Both the position numbers and the translations under genes were made by a program. This document shows, one piece after another, positions 1 to 8,930 of a stretch of DNA of 64,000 nucleotides. Below the pieces are notes generated by a model, which had not been told where the DNA came from, did not search any database, and saw only the letters and a list, made by a program, of their open reading frames with translations. Source of the stretch: Galbitalea sp036271875 (lineage in GTDB: Bacteria; Actinomycetota; Actinomycetes; Actinomycetales; Microbacteriaceae); contig DATAZU010000002.1 in the NCBI GenBank assembly GCA_036271875.1, positions 62,001 to 126,000 of the forward strand. Direction: 5' to 3'. Positions within the stretch are counted from its first letter, which is position 1, and each line of letters starts with the position of its first letter.

Positions 1-423
1 GCCCAATCCGAAGAGGTAACGCAGGAAATCTTCCTCGAAGTGTGGCAGAACGCGAAGCGGTATGACCAGACAAAGGGGAGCGCCGCGACATGGATCCTGA
101 CCATGAGCCACCGTCGTGCGGTGGATCGCATCCGCTCGTCGCAGTCGACGCGGGATCGCGATCAGAAAATTGGTTTACGAGACCTGGAGACCGAGTATGA
201 CTCGGTCTCAGAATCGGTAGAGATTCGAGTCGAGCATGAAAGGGTAGGGCAGGCGTTGCAACGATTGACTGAGTTACAGCGCCAGGCAGTGACCCTGGCG
301 TACTACGGCGGCTACAGCCACAGCGAGGTGGCGGAGATGCTCAAGGTGCCCATCGGAACGGTGAAAACGCGCCTGCGCGACGGAATGATTCGATTGAGGG
401 ATGAACTGGGGGTGACATCGTGA
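1..423 (+). CDS. sigK: ECF sigma factor, SigK type (5' end cut by window)
   Basis: Reading frame 1 is open from the first base, so the true start lies upstream of the window. The first residues (EEVTQEIFLEVW) are sigma region 2.2; the segment KGSAATWILTMSHRRAVDRIR is region 2.4, which reads the -10 element. The second half has the region 4 helix-turn-helix (LQRQAVTLAYYGG, then SEVAEMLKVPIGTVKTRL). It ends in GTGA, shared with the next gene, so the two are translationally coupled. The partner is an RskA-type anti-sigma factor, which is why I assign it to the SigK class rather than another ECF group. The signal and the promoter recognised cannot be read here. Confidence 0.9.
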   Translation, partial: AQSEEVTQEIFLEVWQNAKRYDQTKGSAATWILTMSHRRAVDRIRSSQSTRDRDQKIGLRDLETEYDSVSESVEIRVEHERVGQALQRLTELQRQAVTLAYYGGYSHSEVAEMLKVPIGTVKTRLRDGMIRLRDELGVTS

Positions 424-1220
424 ACAACAGTGACAAGAACTTCGCTGGTTCTGGCTCCTACGTCCTGGATGCGATGGATGCGTCCGAACGCGAAGAGTTT
501 GAGGCGCAGCTTGCCGAGTCCCAGGAACTGCGGAACGAGGTGACCGAGTTGACTGACACCGCGGTTCTGCTCGGCCTCGCTGTACCGCCGGTAACACCGC
601 CGCCTGCGCTCAAGCAGAACATCATGGCCCGGCTGAGCGGCATCCCGCAGCTTGCACCGGATGATGAACCCGAGCGACTCGCACCGGTGACCGTGCTCCA
701 CGCCGTTCCCGCCGGACCGGAAGCGGCGACTCCCGCGCAGACCCGGGCACGGATGCGGTGGTACCGTCGTCCGGGCGTGATCGTTGCGGCTTCCGCAGCC
801 GTCATCGCGCTGGCGTTTGGTGGAGTTTACGGCGCGAGCGTCGCGTTGCAGGGTTCCAGCACCAGCCAGCAGGCAACCGCACTGGCCGCGATCAGCTCGG
901 CGTCGGACGTTCAACGGGCCGAGGCATCCGTCTCAACGGGTGGCACGGCAACACTGGTGTGGTCGAACAAGCTGGGCAGGTCCGCACTCATTGGCAAGAA
1001 CCTGAAGGCGCTGCCGGGCGACAAGACCTACGAGGCGTGGTACATCGACTCCGCGGGCCAGGCCGTCGGCGCCGGTCTTTTCGAGTCCGGTGGGAAGAGC
1101 ACGCTTCAGGTATTGACCGGCAGGATGACGGCGGGTGACACGATCGGTGTCACGGTCGAGCCGGCAGGCGGATCGAAGTCGCCGACGACCAAGCCGATCG
1201 TCGCGATCGCCTCCGCATAA
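420..1220 (+). CDS. rskA: Anti-sigma-K factor RskA family
   Basis: A 266-residue single-pass membrane protein starting with GTG inside the stop of the sigma gene (4-bp overlap). Residues 1-70 are the cytoplasmic sigma-binding part (YVLDAMDASEREEFE near residue 14). One membrane segment lies at about 119-143, flanked by Arg-rich positive charge. The outer domain (about 150-266) has the RskA-type block with YEAWYIDSAGQAVGAGLF. In the family, regulated intramembrane proteolysis frees SigK. There is no zinc-binding HxxxCxxC motif, as expected for RskA. The convergent pstB ends only 12 bp downstream, so no separate terminator fits between them. Confidence 0.88.
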   Translation: MNNSDKNFAGSGSYVLDAMDASEREEFEAQLAESQELRNEVTELTDTAVLLGLAVPPVTPPPALKQNIMARLSGIPQLAPDDEPERLAPVTVLHAVPAGPEAATPAQTRARMRWYRRPGVIVAASAAVIALAFGGVYGASVALQGSSTSQQATALAAISSASDVQRAEASVSTGGTATLVWSNKLGRSALIGKNLKALPGDKTYEAWYIDSAGQAVGAGLFESGGKSTLQVLTGRMTAGDTIGVTVEPAGGSKSPTTKPIVAIASA

Positions 1221-1231
1221 GCGGGCTGGGA

Positions 1232-2011
1232 CTATCCGAATTTCCCCGACACGTAGTCTTCGGTTGCCTGAACCGATGGGTTCGAGAAGATCTTGTGTGT
1301 GTCGTTGAACTCGATGAGTTTGCCCGGCTTGCCCGTTCCCGCGATGTTGAAGAACGCCGTCCGGTCTGACACCCGGCTCGCCTGCTGCATGTTGTGAGTG
1401 ACAATCACGATCGTGTACTCGCTCTTGAGCTCCTCGATGAGGTCTTCGATTGCGAGGGTCGAAATCGGGTCAAGAGCCGAACAGGGCTCATCCATCAGGA
1501 TGACCTCGGGCGACACCGCAATAGCTCGGGCGATGCACAGACGCTGCTGCTGGCCACCGGACAGTCCCTGACCGGGCAGGTGCAGACGGTCCTTGACCTC
1601 GTTCCAGAGGTTCGCGCCCTGGAGCGACTTCTCGACCAGATCGTCGGCATCCGTCCTGGAGATGCGTCGATTGTTCAGACGAACACCAGCGAGCACGTTC
1701 TCGCGAATCGACATGGTGGGGAACGGGTTCGGTCGCTGGAAGACCATGCCGACCTGGCGACGAACGAGCACGGGATCGACCCCGGGCGCATACAGGTCGT
1801 TGCCGTCGATGTATACCTCGCCCTTGACGTGTGCACCCGGGATGACCTCGTGCATGCGGTTAAGCGTGCGCAGGAACGTCGATTTGCCGCATCCGGAAGG
1901 TCCGATGAACGCCGTGACGGTTCGAGGCTCGATCGTCATCGAGACGTCTTCAACGGCAAGGAAGTCGCCGTAGTAGACGTTGAGATCCTTGACTTCGATT
2001 CGCTTGGACAA
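1232..2011 (-). CDS. pstB: Phosphate ABC transporter ATP-binding protein PstB
   Basis: 259 residues, full family length. Walker A is GPSGCGKST, the ABC signature is LSGGQQQRLCIARA, and Walker B is VILMDEPCSALDP with the D-loop following. It powers uptake of inorganic phosphate by the PstA/PstC channel fed by PstS. It is the last gene of the minus-strand pstS-pstC-pstA-pstB operon, 33 bp after pstA. Expression is expected to follow the PHO-box-like repeats upstream of pstS. The signature LSGGQQQRLCIARA and the neighbours separate it from other ABC ATPases. Confidence 0.97.
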   Translation of the reverse strand: MSKRIEVKDLNVYYGDFLAVEDVSMTIEPRTVTAFIGPSGCGKSTFLRTLNRMHEVIPGAHVKGEVYIDGNDLYAPGVDPVLVRRQVGMVFQRPNPFPTMSIRENVLAGVRLNNRRISRTDADDLVEKSLQGANLWNEVKDRLHLPGQGLSGGQQQRLCIARAIAVSPEVILMDEPCSALDPISTLAIEDLIEELKSEYTIVIVTHNMQQASRVSDRTAFFNIAGTGKPGKLIEFNDTHKIFSNPSVQATEDYVSGKFG

Positions 2012-2044
2012 CTGGAATTCCTTAGTTAGGTGGGTAAGCCGGGA

Positions 2045-3151
2045 CTAGCGCAGGCCTTTGGGCGAGAAGAACCTCGCCACCAGGCGTGCAATGAGATTGA
2101 GGATGACGACCAGGAAGATCAGCAGTAGCGCGGCGCCCCATGCCGAATTGATCGACCCCTGGATGTCGGTGCTCGGGAACTTGTAGCCCGTGTACGCCTG
2201 GACCGCCAGGGTCGACATCGGACCGGCGAATGCGTTCGAGTTGAAGTTGTCCGTGAAGCTCGCCGCCATGAAGATCGGCGCCGTCTCCCCGATGACCCGG
2301 GCGATGGCGAGCGTCACGCCCGTTACGAGGCCGGCGATGGCGGTCGGCAAAACGATCTTGGTGATCGTCGCGAACTTCGAGACACCGAGCGCATACGAGG
2401 CCTCGCGCAGATCGATTGAGACGAGTTTCAGCATCTCCTCGCTCGAGCGCACAACGATCGGAATCATCAGGACGGACAGCGCAACGGCCGCAGCGAAGCC
2501 GCTGAATGCCTTCGGGCCAACGATGAGTGAGAACAGGGAGAACGCGAACAACCCGGCGACGATCGAGGGGATGCCCGTCATGACATCAACGAGGAAGGTG
2601 ACCGTGCGCGACATCCAATTGGGCTTCCGCGCGTACTCCACCAGGTAGACGGCCGTGAGGATGCCGATCGGAATCGAGATAAGCGCGGCGATACCGGTGA
2701 TGATGAGCGTGCCGATGATCGACTGCAGGGCGCCGATGTTCACCGAAACAACGAGTGTCTTCGGATTGAACACCCGCGCGGTCGAGGTCGAGATGAAGTT
2801 CCAGTTGATCTCGCCGATGCCCCGCTCGACAACGGTAAGCAGCGTTGAAACGAGCGGCGCCATCGCGATCAGGAAAGCGACTGTGACCAGACCGCGAACG
2901 ACACGGTCCGTCGCCTTGCGGCGGTTTTCGACGAGCGACGACATCACGCCGATGGCAACCAGGTAGACGATTGCCGCCACAACGAGCCAGCCGACGATCG
3001 AAAAGCCCACTGCCAGAAGAATGCCCGCGCTGACGGCCAGTGCGCCGATGAACGTGTAGAGCTCGATGAACCGCGGCAGCTGGCCGGTCTTCAGGGAGTT
3101 GACTATGGGTCCGCGGGGAACCGAGGAGCGGGTGACGGATGATGCGGTCAT
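2045..3151 (-). CDS. pstA: Phosphate ABC transporter permease PstA
   Basis: 368 residues, longer than the usual 280-300 because of an N-terminal part with two or three extra hydrophobic segments (about residues 33-105) before the conserved permease core. The core carries the EAA-type loop (EASYALGVSKFATITKIVLP) that contacts PstB. The ATG overlaps the stop of pstC (ATGA), so the two membrane subunits are coupled. It forms the phosphate channel with PstC. The extra N-terminal hydrophobic segments are a feature I see in the sequence; their role is unknown. Confidence 0.95.
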   Translation of the reverse strand: MTASSVTRSSVPRGPIVNSLKTGQLPRFIELYTFIGALAVSAGILLAVGFSIVGWLVVAAIVYLVAIGVMSSLVENRRKATDRVVRGLVTVAFLIAMAPLVSTLLTVVERGIGEINWNFISTSTARVFNPKTLVVSVNIGALQSIIGTLIITGIAALISIPIGILTAVYLVEYARKPNWMSRTVTFLVDVMTGIPSIVAGLFAFSLFSLIVGPKAFSGFAAAVALSVLMIPIVVRSSEEMLKLVSIDLREASYALGVSKFATITKIVLPTAIAGLVTGVTLAIARVIGETAPIFMAASFTDNFNSNAFAGPMSTLAVQAYTGYKFPSTDIQGSINSAWGAALLLIFLVVILNLIARLVARFFSPKGLR

Positions 3152-4278
3152 GCGCGTTGGGATCCTTCTGGTGAACGTGATGCACCTTCGATGTCACCGA
3201 GCAGAACAGACGTCGGGTCCGACGGAGGCAATTGCGCGACGCGTCGCTTCGCCTTCCTGCCCTTAGCGTCCGGGCCGGTCCTGGCAACGATGAGACGAGC
3301 GATCAGGTTCACCGCGAACGAGATGACAAACAGCATGAGACCGGTGCCGATGAGGGCGTCGCGCTGGAGGTCATTGGCGTCGGGGAAGTTCAGTGCGGCG
3401 TTTGCGGCGACGGTCTGCGAGTTCTCGCCATCCGTCAAAATTTTCAGCGAGAAGATCAGCGAGGGCGACACGATGAGCGCGATGGCCATCGTCTCACCGA
3501 GTGCTCGGCCAAGACCGAGCAGGATCGCGCTGATCATTCCGGAGCGCGCGTATGGGAAGACCGCGAGTCGGATTGTCTCCCACTTGGTCGCTCCCATCGC
3601 GAGTGCGGCTTCTTCGTGAAGCCGTGGCGTCTGCAGGAAGATCTCACGCGAGATCGCGGTAATGATCGGAATTACCATGACCGCCAGGACAACACCACCC
3701 GCGAGGACGGTTGAGCCGGTTGCGGACGCCTGGCCGCTGAAAAGCGGGATCCAGCCGAGATTGTGGTTGAGCCAGGCTGTCAGTGGCAGTAGGAACGGTC
3801 GGATGACGAAGATGCCCCACAGGCCGAAGACGACCGATGGCACGGCGGCAAGCAGGTCGACGACGTAGCTGAGGACACCGGCGATCCTGCGCGGCGCGTA
3901 GTGCGAGATGAACAGCGCAATTCCGATGGCGATCGGTGCGCCGATGATGAGACCGATCGCGGAGACGAATACCGTTCCCCAGATCAACGGTGCGACGTAA
4001 CCCCAGAACGAGTTGTGGCCCTGGGTGACACCGGTCGACAGCTCGGGATTCGTCGACCAATTCGCCGTGATGGCGGGGACCGACTTGACGATCAGGAAGA
4101 GTGCGACACCGGCCAGGATCACCATGATGAGTGAGGCGGCACCAGTGCTGAGGCCCTGGAAGATTCGATCAGCGGGGCGGGCCTTGGTGCGTCCCGACTT
4201 GGCGCTCCGGAGGGGAGCGCCAGGTCGGTTCACGGTATTGCTGGTCTGGATTTGTGCGTCCGCGGGGGTTTCGCTCAC
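3148..4278 (-). CDS. pstC: Phosphate ABC transporter permease PstC
   Basis: 376 residues with a charged N-terminal tail of about 45 residues, then six hydrophobic segments. The EAA loop (EEAALAMGATKWETIRLAVFP) and the segment LGRALGETMAIALI are typical of PstC. It pairs with PstA to move phosphate through the membrane. It lies 59 bp after pstS and overlaps pstA by 4 bp. The C-terminal tail after the last membrane segment is basic and about 50 residues long, longer than usual. Nothing suggests truncation. Confidence 0.95.
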   Translation of the reverse strand: MSETPADAQIQTSNTVNRPGAPLRSAKSGRTKARPADRIFQGLSTGAASLIMVILAGVALFLIVKSVPAITANWSTNPELSTGVTQGHNSFWGYVAPLIWGTVFVSAIGLIIGAPIAIGIALFISHYAPRRIAGVLSYVVDLLAAVPSVVFGLWGIFVIRPFLLPLTAWLNHNLGWIPLFSGQASATGSTVLAGGVVLAVMVIPIITAISREIFLQTPRLHEEAALAMGATKWETIRLAVFPYARSGMISAILLGLGRALGETMAIALIVSPSLIFSLKILTDGENSQTVAANAALNFPDANDLQRDALIGTGLMLFVISFAVNLIARLIVARTGPDAKGRKAKRRVAQLPPSDPTSVLLGDIEGASRSPEGSQRA

Positions 4279-4337
4279 GTCATTCTTTCTTGAGCTATTC
4301 TGCCGGGGCAGTCCAGACGGTGGATGGAGCTTGGAGA

Positions 4338-5450
4338 CTACTTGACGAGCTTCAGGCTCTTGGTCACATCAGCAAGGATAGATGCGGGCAGCGGAGCCGC
4401 GCCAGCGTTCTTTGCCGCAATCGCCTGGCCGTTCGCGCTGTCGATGAAGCCGAGGTAGGCGCTGGTCAGCTTCGCCTGGGTGGCGTCCTTGAACTGCGTG
4501 CACACGACCGCGTAGGAGAGCAGCGGAATCGGGTATCCATCGGTGATCTTCGTGACATCGATCTTCTGCGTGAGGTCACCGGTGGTGCCGTTCGACGCGG
4601 TCGTCGCGCTCTGTGCGAAGGCCTTGGTCGCGCCAGCCGCCGAGTACTTCACGTAGGTCGAGCCCGAGGTGCCCTGCTGGATCGAAGCCTGGGTCGCGGT
4701 TCCGACCGAGCTCTGGTCCGCGTATCCGATGGTGTCCTTGCCAGCGGTGACCGTCGAAACGATTCCCGAACCACCCTGCTGGGCGCTCTCACCGGTAACC
4801 GGCCATGCGGTCGAGACCGGGTAGGTCCAGATGCTCGGCTGCGTCTCGCTCAGGTACGTGGTGAAGTTCGCCGTCGTGCCCGAGCCATCGGCGCGGACAA
4901 CGGGGGTGATTTTGTCGGACGGAAGCGTCACACCGGGGTTGTCGGCGGCAATAGCCGGGTCGTTCCAGGTGGTGATCTTCTTGGAGAAGATGTTCGCGAG
5001 CGTCTTCGAGTCGAGGTTAAGCGAGGTGACACCCGGCAGGTTGAAGATGATCGCAACACCGGAGAGGTAGACCGGGAGGTCGAGTCCGCCACCGGCGCCG
5101 CAGGTTGCCGCAGCGGCGGTCACCTGGGCCGGGTTGAGCGGTGAGTCGGTACCCGCGAAGTCATAGCTGCCGCCGGTCCAGTTGGTGACGCCACCACCGG
5201 AGCCCTGCGACTTGTCGTAGTTAACGGTCACGCCGGTCGCAACTGCCTCGAACGCGGTGTACCACGCGGTTTCGGCGTTGGCCTGCGCGCTGGAACCACC
5301 GGAGGTGATCGTTCCGGAGAGAGTGCTCAGGTCTACCGTCGCGGCCGACTTGGTCGGCTTCGGGGTAGGAGCAGCCGAGGAGCAGGACGAGAGTGCAATC
5401 GCGGTGACGAGGGCGATAGCGCCCACCGCTGCCACATTCTTGAGCTTCAC
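4338..5450 (-). CDS. pstS: Phosphate-binding lipoprotein PstS
   Basis: 370 residues. The signal peptide ends in the lipobox LSSC with the lipid-modified Cys at position 23, followed by a Pro/Thr-rich linker. The mature part shows PstS features: the phosphate-binding segment SGGSSAQ near residue 51, RADGSGTTANF near residue 186 and ESAQQGGSGI near residue 219. It binds phosphate outside the membrane and hands it to PstC/PstA. It is the first gene of the operon. The three 11-bp-spaced PHO-box-like units at 5576-5607 lie about 125 bp upstream. Confidence 0.96.
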   Translation of the reverse strand: MKLKNVAAVGAIALVTAIALSSCSSAAPTPKPTKSAATVDLSTLSGTITSGGSSAQANAETAWYTAFEAVATGVTVNYDKSQGSGGGVTNWTGGSYDFAGTDSPLNPAQVTAAAATCGAGGGLDLPVYLSGVAIIFNLPGVTSLNLDSKTLANIFSKKITTWNDPAIAADNPGVTLPSDKITPVVRADGSGTTANFTTYLSETQPSIWTYPVSTAWPVTGESAQQGGSGIVSTVTAGKDTIGYADQSSVGTATQASIQQGTSGSTYVKYSAAGATKAFAQSATTASNGTTGDLTQKIDVTKITDGYPIPLLSYAVVCTQFKDATQAKLTSAYLGFIDSANGQAIAAKNAGAAPLPASILADVTKSLKLVK

Positions 5451-5575
5451 TGTGTACCTTTCAGTTGTTGTCTGCAGGAAACCAAAAGCGCGTGAACACT
5501 CCGGGCACCATGCGGGGCGGGTCGGTGCCGACCCAACAGCCGAGAGTATGTGCGGTGGCTTACCAGAGTCCGCAG

Positions 5576-5607
5576 AACTGGTGAACGGGAGGTTAACTAG
5601 CGGTAAC
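5576..5607 (-). promoter_or_regulatory. PHO-box-like direct repeats upstream of pstS
   Basis: Read on the minus strand there are three consecutive units, GTTACCGCTA, GTTAACCTCCC and GTTCACCAGTT, in 10-11 bp register. This matches the 11-bp direct-repeat unit (GTTCACC plus four) known for PhoP in Streptomyces. They face pstS, whose start is at 5450. SenX3/RegX3 encoded at 15735-17563 is the likely regulator. Binding is inferred. Confidence 0.7.
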
Positions 5608-5650
5608 CAAAGGTGTATCGGCGCCGAATCTCCCCAGGAACTGTGCGGGT

Positions 5651-6595
5651 TTACTCAGGTTCAGGGCTGTGGGTTTCGAGGGCGACGACACCAGACTTCG
5701 GATGCTCAGCCGAAATGTGCAGCACCGAAAACTCTCCCGTCGAGAGACCACCCATCGACGCGAACTCCGTGGTCAGGGGAGTGCGAGTGAGCCCGGCGAT
5801 CTCGCGAATGATTTCCGGGATGACCGGGCCGTGGCTGCACAGCACGACCGTCGCCTTGGACTTCATCCGCTTCTCCAGCAGTTCACCGATCGTCGCCTGG
5901 TCGCTCTCGAAAGCGACCTGGCTGATCCCGACAACCTGTTTGGGCTTGACGCCGGTCAGTTCGGCGAGAGGCGCGATTGTCGCAACGCACCGCGTGGCCG
6001 TGCTCGTGTAGATCTTCTCCGGTCGATAGGCCGCGATACCAGGGGCGATGCTGGCCGCCTGTGCGGTTCCGCGTACCAGCAGCGGCCGGGTCGAGTCCGG
6101 TCCGTCCCATGCCTCCTGCGGAACGGCTTTGCCGTGACGAACCACGATGAGGGCAAAGGTGCGCGCGCGGCCCGATCGCCAGCGCTCCGCGAACGTGTCG
6201 ATGATGTCGACATCGTGCGGATAGGTCAGTCGATTCCGCGCTTTTGAGATTGACACCCACTCGAGCGCGGAAATTTCATCGTTCGGTCGGAAGCGTGCAG
6301 TCTCGAGCGCGTGGGCATCCACCTCGGCCGCCCAGTAATAGACGACCTTGCTGCGACCGCTCGGAATTGTGTAGTGCACCTGTCCCAGTGGAGCGCCGAG
6401 GCCGACGGAAAGGCCGGTCTCCTCGGCGATCTCGCGAACCGCGGTCTGCGGCAGCATCTCGCCGGGATCGACCTTGCCTTTGGGCAGGGAAATGTCCTTG
6501 TGCTGGGTCCGGTGCACCAGCAGCACCCGAACCTTGCCGCCGACAATCCGCCAGCAAACAGCTCCGGCGGCGAGTACGGCGGGCGCGTCCGTCAT
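5651..6595 (-). CDS. mutT1: Nudix hydrolase fused to histidine phosphatase (MutT1 type)
   Basis: 314 residues from the ATG that overlaps the ppk stop (ATGA, 6592-6595); the frame remains open upstream but inside ppk. Residues 1-130 are a Nudix domain with a complete Nudix box (GKVDPGEMLPQTAVREIAEE, then TGL). The second half is a histidine-phosphatase domain beginning with VVRHGKA near residue 147. Mycobacterial MutT1 has the same two domains and also sits next to ppk1. The family converts 8-oxo-GTP to 8-oxo-GDP and on to the monophosphate, and hydrolyses diadenosine polyphosphates. Coupling to polyphosphate kinase is seen in the overlap; a functional link is inference. Confidence 0.9.
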   Translation of the reverse strand: MTDAPAVLAAGAVCWRIVGGKVRVLLVHRTQHKDISLPKGKVDPGEMLPQTAVREIAEETGLSVGLGAPLGQVHYTIPSGRSKVVYYWAAEVDAHALETARFRPNDEISALEWVSISKARNRLTYPHDVDIIDTFAERWRSGRARTFALIVVRHGKAVPQEAWDGPDSTRPLLVRGTAQAASIAPGIAAYRPEKIYTSTATRCVATIAPLAELTGVKPKQVVGISQVAFESDQATIGELLEKRMKSKATVVLCSHGPVIPEIIREIAGLTRTPLTTEFASMGGLSTGEFSVLHISAEHPKSGVVALETHSPEPE

Positions 6596-8772
6596 CGAAG
6601 CATGCCGATCCGCCGACGTGATGAGATTTCCCGCATGAGTACATCCTGACTGTCCGCTAGCGGAGATCCATCTTCCGCCCGTGAATGATGCTGCCATCCA
6701 CCGGATTCATCCATCCACCATGACGCAGTTGTGTCTGCCATGTCGAGCTCAAAGATGTGGTTGATTTCGGCCAGGTGTGCCGGCTCGGTGAGACGCACGA
6801 GCGCCTCGACCCTTCGATCCAGATTACGGTGCATCATGTCGGCGCTGCCAATGTAGACCTGCGGATCTCCGCCATTCGCGAAGCTGAAGATGCGCGAGTG
6901 CTCAAGGTAGCGGCCGAGGATCGAGCGCACTCGGATGTTTTCGCTGAGCCCCGGCACTCCCGCCTTGAGCGAGCAAATGCCGCGAACCACGATGTCGATC
7001 GGCACTCCCGCATTGCTCGCGCGATACAGCGCGTCGATGATGGCTTCGTCGACGATCGCGTTGATCTTGATCCGGATGCCGGAGGGCAGACCAGCACGCG
7101 CATTCTCGGCTTCCTGGCGGATGCGCTTGAGCAGCGCCAGGCGCATGTGCAGCGGCGCGACCAGCAGGCGCTTGAACTTCTTCTCAATCGCGTAACCCGA
7201 TAGCTCGTTGAACAGGCGAGTCAGGTCCTTGCCGATTGTGTCGCTGTCGGTCAGGAGTCCGAGGTCTTCGTAGATCCGGCTGGTCGACGGGTTGTAGTTG
7301 CCCGTTCCGATGTGGCTGTAGTGCTTGAGCGACTTGTCGTTCTCCTGCCGAATGACGAGAGCGAGCTTGCAGTGCGTTTTGAGACCGACGAGGCCGTAGA
7401 CGACGTGCACGCCCGCCTTCTCCAGCTTCTTGGCCCAGTTGATGTTTGCGGTCTCGTCAAAGCGCGCCTTCACCTCGACGAGTGCCAGCACCTGCTTACC
7501 CGATTCCGCGGCGTCGATGAGCGCCTCGACGATGGGGCTGTCGCCGCTCGTGCGGTAGAGCGTCTGCTTGATGGCAAGCACGTTGGGGTCGGCTGCCGCC
7601 TGCTCAAGGAAGGTCTGCACACTGGTGGCGAACGACTCGTACGGATGATGCAGCAGAATGTCCTGTCGGCGGATCGACTCGAAAATATCGGGGACATCGG
7701 TCGGGTCGGTCGGCATCAGCGACGAGCTCGTGGTGGGAAGGCGCTTCGGATATTTCAGTTGTGGACGATCCAGCTTGGCGATCTCGAAGAGGCCGCCCAG
7801 GTTGAGTGGGGCGGGAAGGCGGTAGACCTCCTGGGCGGTGATCGCGAGTTCCTGCATCAGCAGGTCGAGCGTCATGTCATCCATGTCGTTCGAGATTTCG
7901 AGACGGATGGGCGGGCCGAACCGACGCTGGAGCAGACCCTTCTCGAGCGCCTGGATCAGGTTCTCGGACTCGTCTTCCTCGATCTCGACGTCCTCGTTGC
8001 GGGTGACACGAAACTCGTGGTGTTCGAGAATTTCCATGCCGGGGAACAGGTCGCCGAGATGGTTGGCGATGAGATCTTCCAGCGGAATGAAGCGCACGCG
8101 CCCCGACCCATCGTCCGGGAGCGGAACGAAACGGCTCAGAAGTGGTGGGACCTTGATGCGCGCGAACTCGGTGCGCTGCGACTTCGGGTTGCGCACGCGA
8201 ACGGACAGATTGAGCGACAGCCCCGATATGTATGGGAACGGATGCGCGGGGTCAACCGCGAGTGGCATGAGAACGGGGAAGATTTGGCCGGCGAAGGTGG
8301 TGTCGATCTGCGCGCGGTCCTCCGCGCCGAGATCGGCCCATGTCTCGATGTGGATGCCCTCGTCGTCGAGCATGGGCTTCACGGTTTCGGCGAAGACGCG
8401 AGCGTGGCGTTCCTGCTGCTCGTGGGCCGCGCGACCAATGTCGTTCAGGACATCGCCCGGACTGCGGCCGACGTTGGTTGGCACTGCCAGGCCGGTTGCG
8501 ATACGGCGCTTGAGCCCGGCGACACGAACCATGAAGAATTCGTCGAGGTTATTGGCGACGATGGCGAGGAAGTTGACCCGCTCGAGAAGCGGGACCTGAT
8601 CGTCTTCGGCCAGCTCGAGAACTCGCTGGTTGAAGGCGAGCCAGCTGATCTCGCGATCGAGATAACGATCGGCGGGAAGCGTCCCGTCGTCGTCAGACGA
8701 TGACTCGTCGTCGTAGTCGTCGTCGTAGTCGGCCCCAACAGCCGCGTCACCGACGTAGGCATCCGTATCCAT
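6592..8772 (-). CDS. ppk: Polyphosphate kinase 1
   Basis: 726 residues. It polymerises the terminal phosphate of ATP into polyphosphate. The catalytic half has the two HKD-like motifs: KTHCKLALV with the His that is phosphorylated, followed by YSHIGTGNYNPSTSRIYED, and later EHSRIFSF with IGSADMMHRNLDRRVE. The N-terminal 30 residues are very acidic (runs of Asp and Ser) and are probably a disordered extension not found in all family members. mutT1 follows with a 4-bp overlap. Two PHO-box-like units at 8792-8813 lie just upstream, suggesting control by phosphate limitation. Confidence 0.97.
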   Translation of the reverse strand: MDTDAYVGDAAVGADYDDDYDDESSSDDDGTLPADRYLDREISWLAFNQRVLELAEDDQVPLLERVNFLAIVANNLDEFFMVRVAGLKRRIATGLAVPTNVGRSPGDVLNDIGRAAHEQQERHARVFAETVKPMLDDEGIHIETWADLGAEDRAQIDTTFAGQIFPVLMPLAVDPAHPFPYISGLSLNLSVRVRNPKSQRTEFARIKVPPLLSRFVPLPDDGSGRVRFIPLEDLIANHLGDLFPGMEILEHHEFRVTRNEDVEIEEDESENLIQALEKGLLQRRFGPPIRLEISNDMDDMTLDLLMQELAITAQEVYRLPAPLNLGGLFEIAKLDRPQLKYPKRLPTTSSSLMPTDPTDVPDIFESIRRQDILLHHPYESFATSVQTFLEQAAADPNVLAIKQTLYRTSGDSPIVEALIDAAESGKQVLALVEVKARFDETANINWAKKLEKAGVHVVYGLVGLKTHCKLALVIRQENDKSLKHYSHIGTGNYNPSTSRIYEDLGLLTDSDTIGKDLTRLFNELSGYAIEKKFKRLLVAPLHMRLALLKRIRQEAENARAGLPSGIRIKINAIVDEAIIDALYRASNAGVPIDIVVRGICSLKAGVPGLSENIRVRSILGRYLEHSRIFSFANGGDPQVYIGSADMMHRNLDRRVEALVRLTEPAHLAEINHIFELDMADTTASWWMDESGGWQHHSRAEDGSPLADSQDVLMREISSRRRIGMLR

Positions 8773-8791
8773 CCATCAATACTGGCATCCG

Positions 8792-8813
8792 AGCCGGTTA
8801 ACGCGCGCTTAAC
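8792..8813 (-). promoter_or_regulatory. PHO-box-like pair upstream of ppk
   Basis: On the minus strand two adjacent 11-bp units, GTTAAGCGCGC and GTTAACCGGCT, lie 20 bp before the ppk ATG. They share the GTTAA(C/G)C core and the 11-bp period with the set upstream of pstS. They would place ppk in the same RegX3 regulon. The closeness to the start codon means a bound activator would need a short leader, or the site acts on a further promoter. Confidence 0.5.
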
Positions 8814-8833
8814 CCCCGCCCTCCTTACCCTTT

Positions 8834-8899
8834 TCAGGAAGTTGTGCGACGGGTGTTGCTGGTGAACAGACCGGGCTCGACATCCGTCACTTCTGCCAC
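8834..8899 (-). CDS. Candidate 21-residue peptide between mshD and ppk
   Basis: A GTG start is preceded by AGGA at 7-nt spacing and runs 21 codons (MAEVTDVEPGLFTSNTRRTTS) to TGA. The SD and the stop lie in the two arms of a perfect 11-bp inverted repeat (8830-8840 and 8905-8915), so the peptide occupies the loop of a possible long-range hairpin. I do not recognise the peptide. It may be chance, with the repeat simply ending mshD transcription. Confidence 0.22.
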   Translation of the reverse strand: MAEVTDVEPGLFTSNTRRTTS

Positions 8900-8930
8900 A
8901 GATGTTCCTGAAAAGAGTATGCGTGGGGGA

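Noticed and set aside
7312..8703. Long open frame opposite ppk
   Set aside because: It is an antisense shadow of a GC-rich gene; ppk has full motifs and the antisense frame has no ribosome site or known domain.
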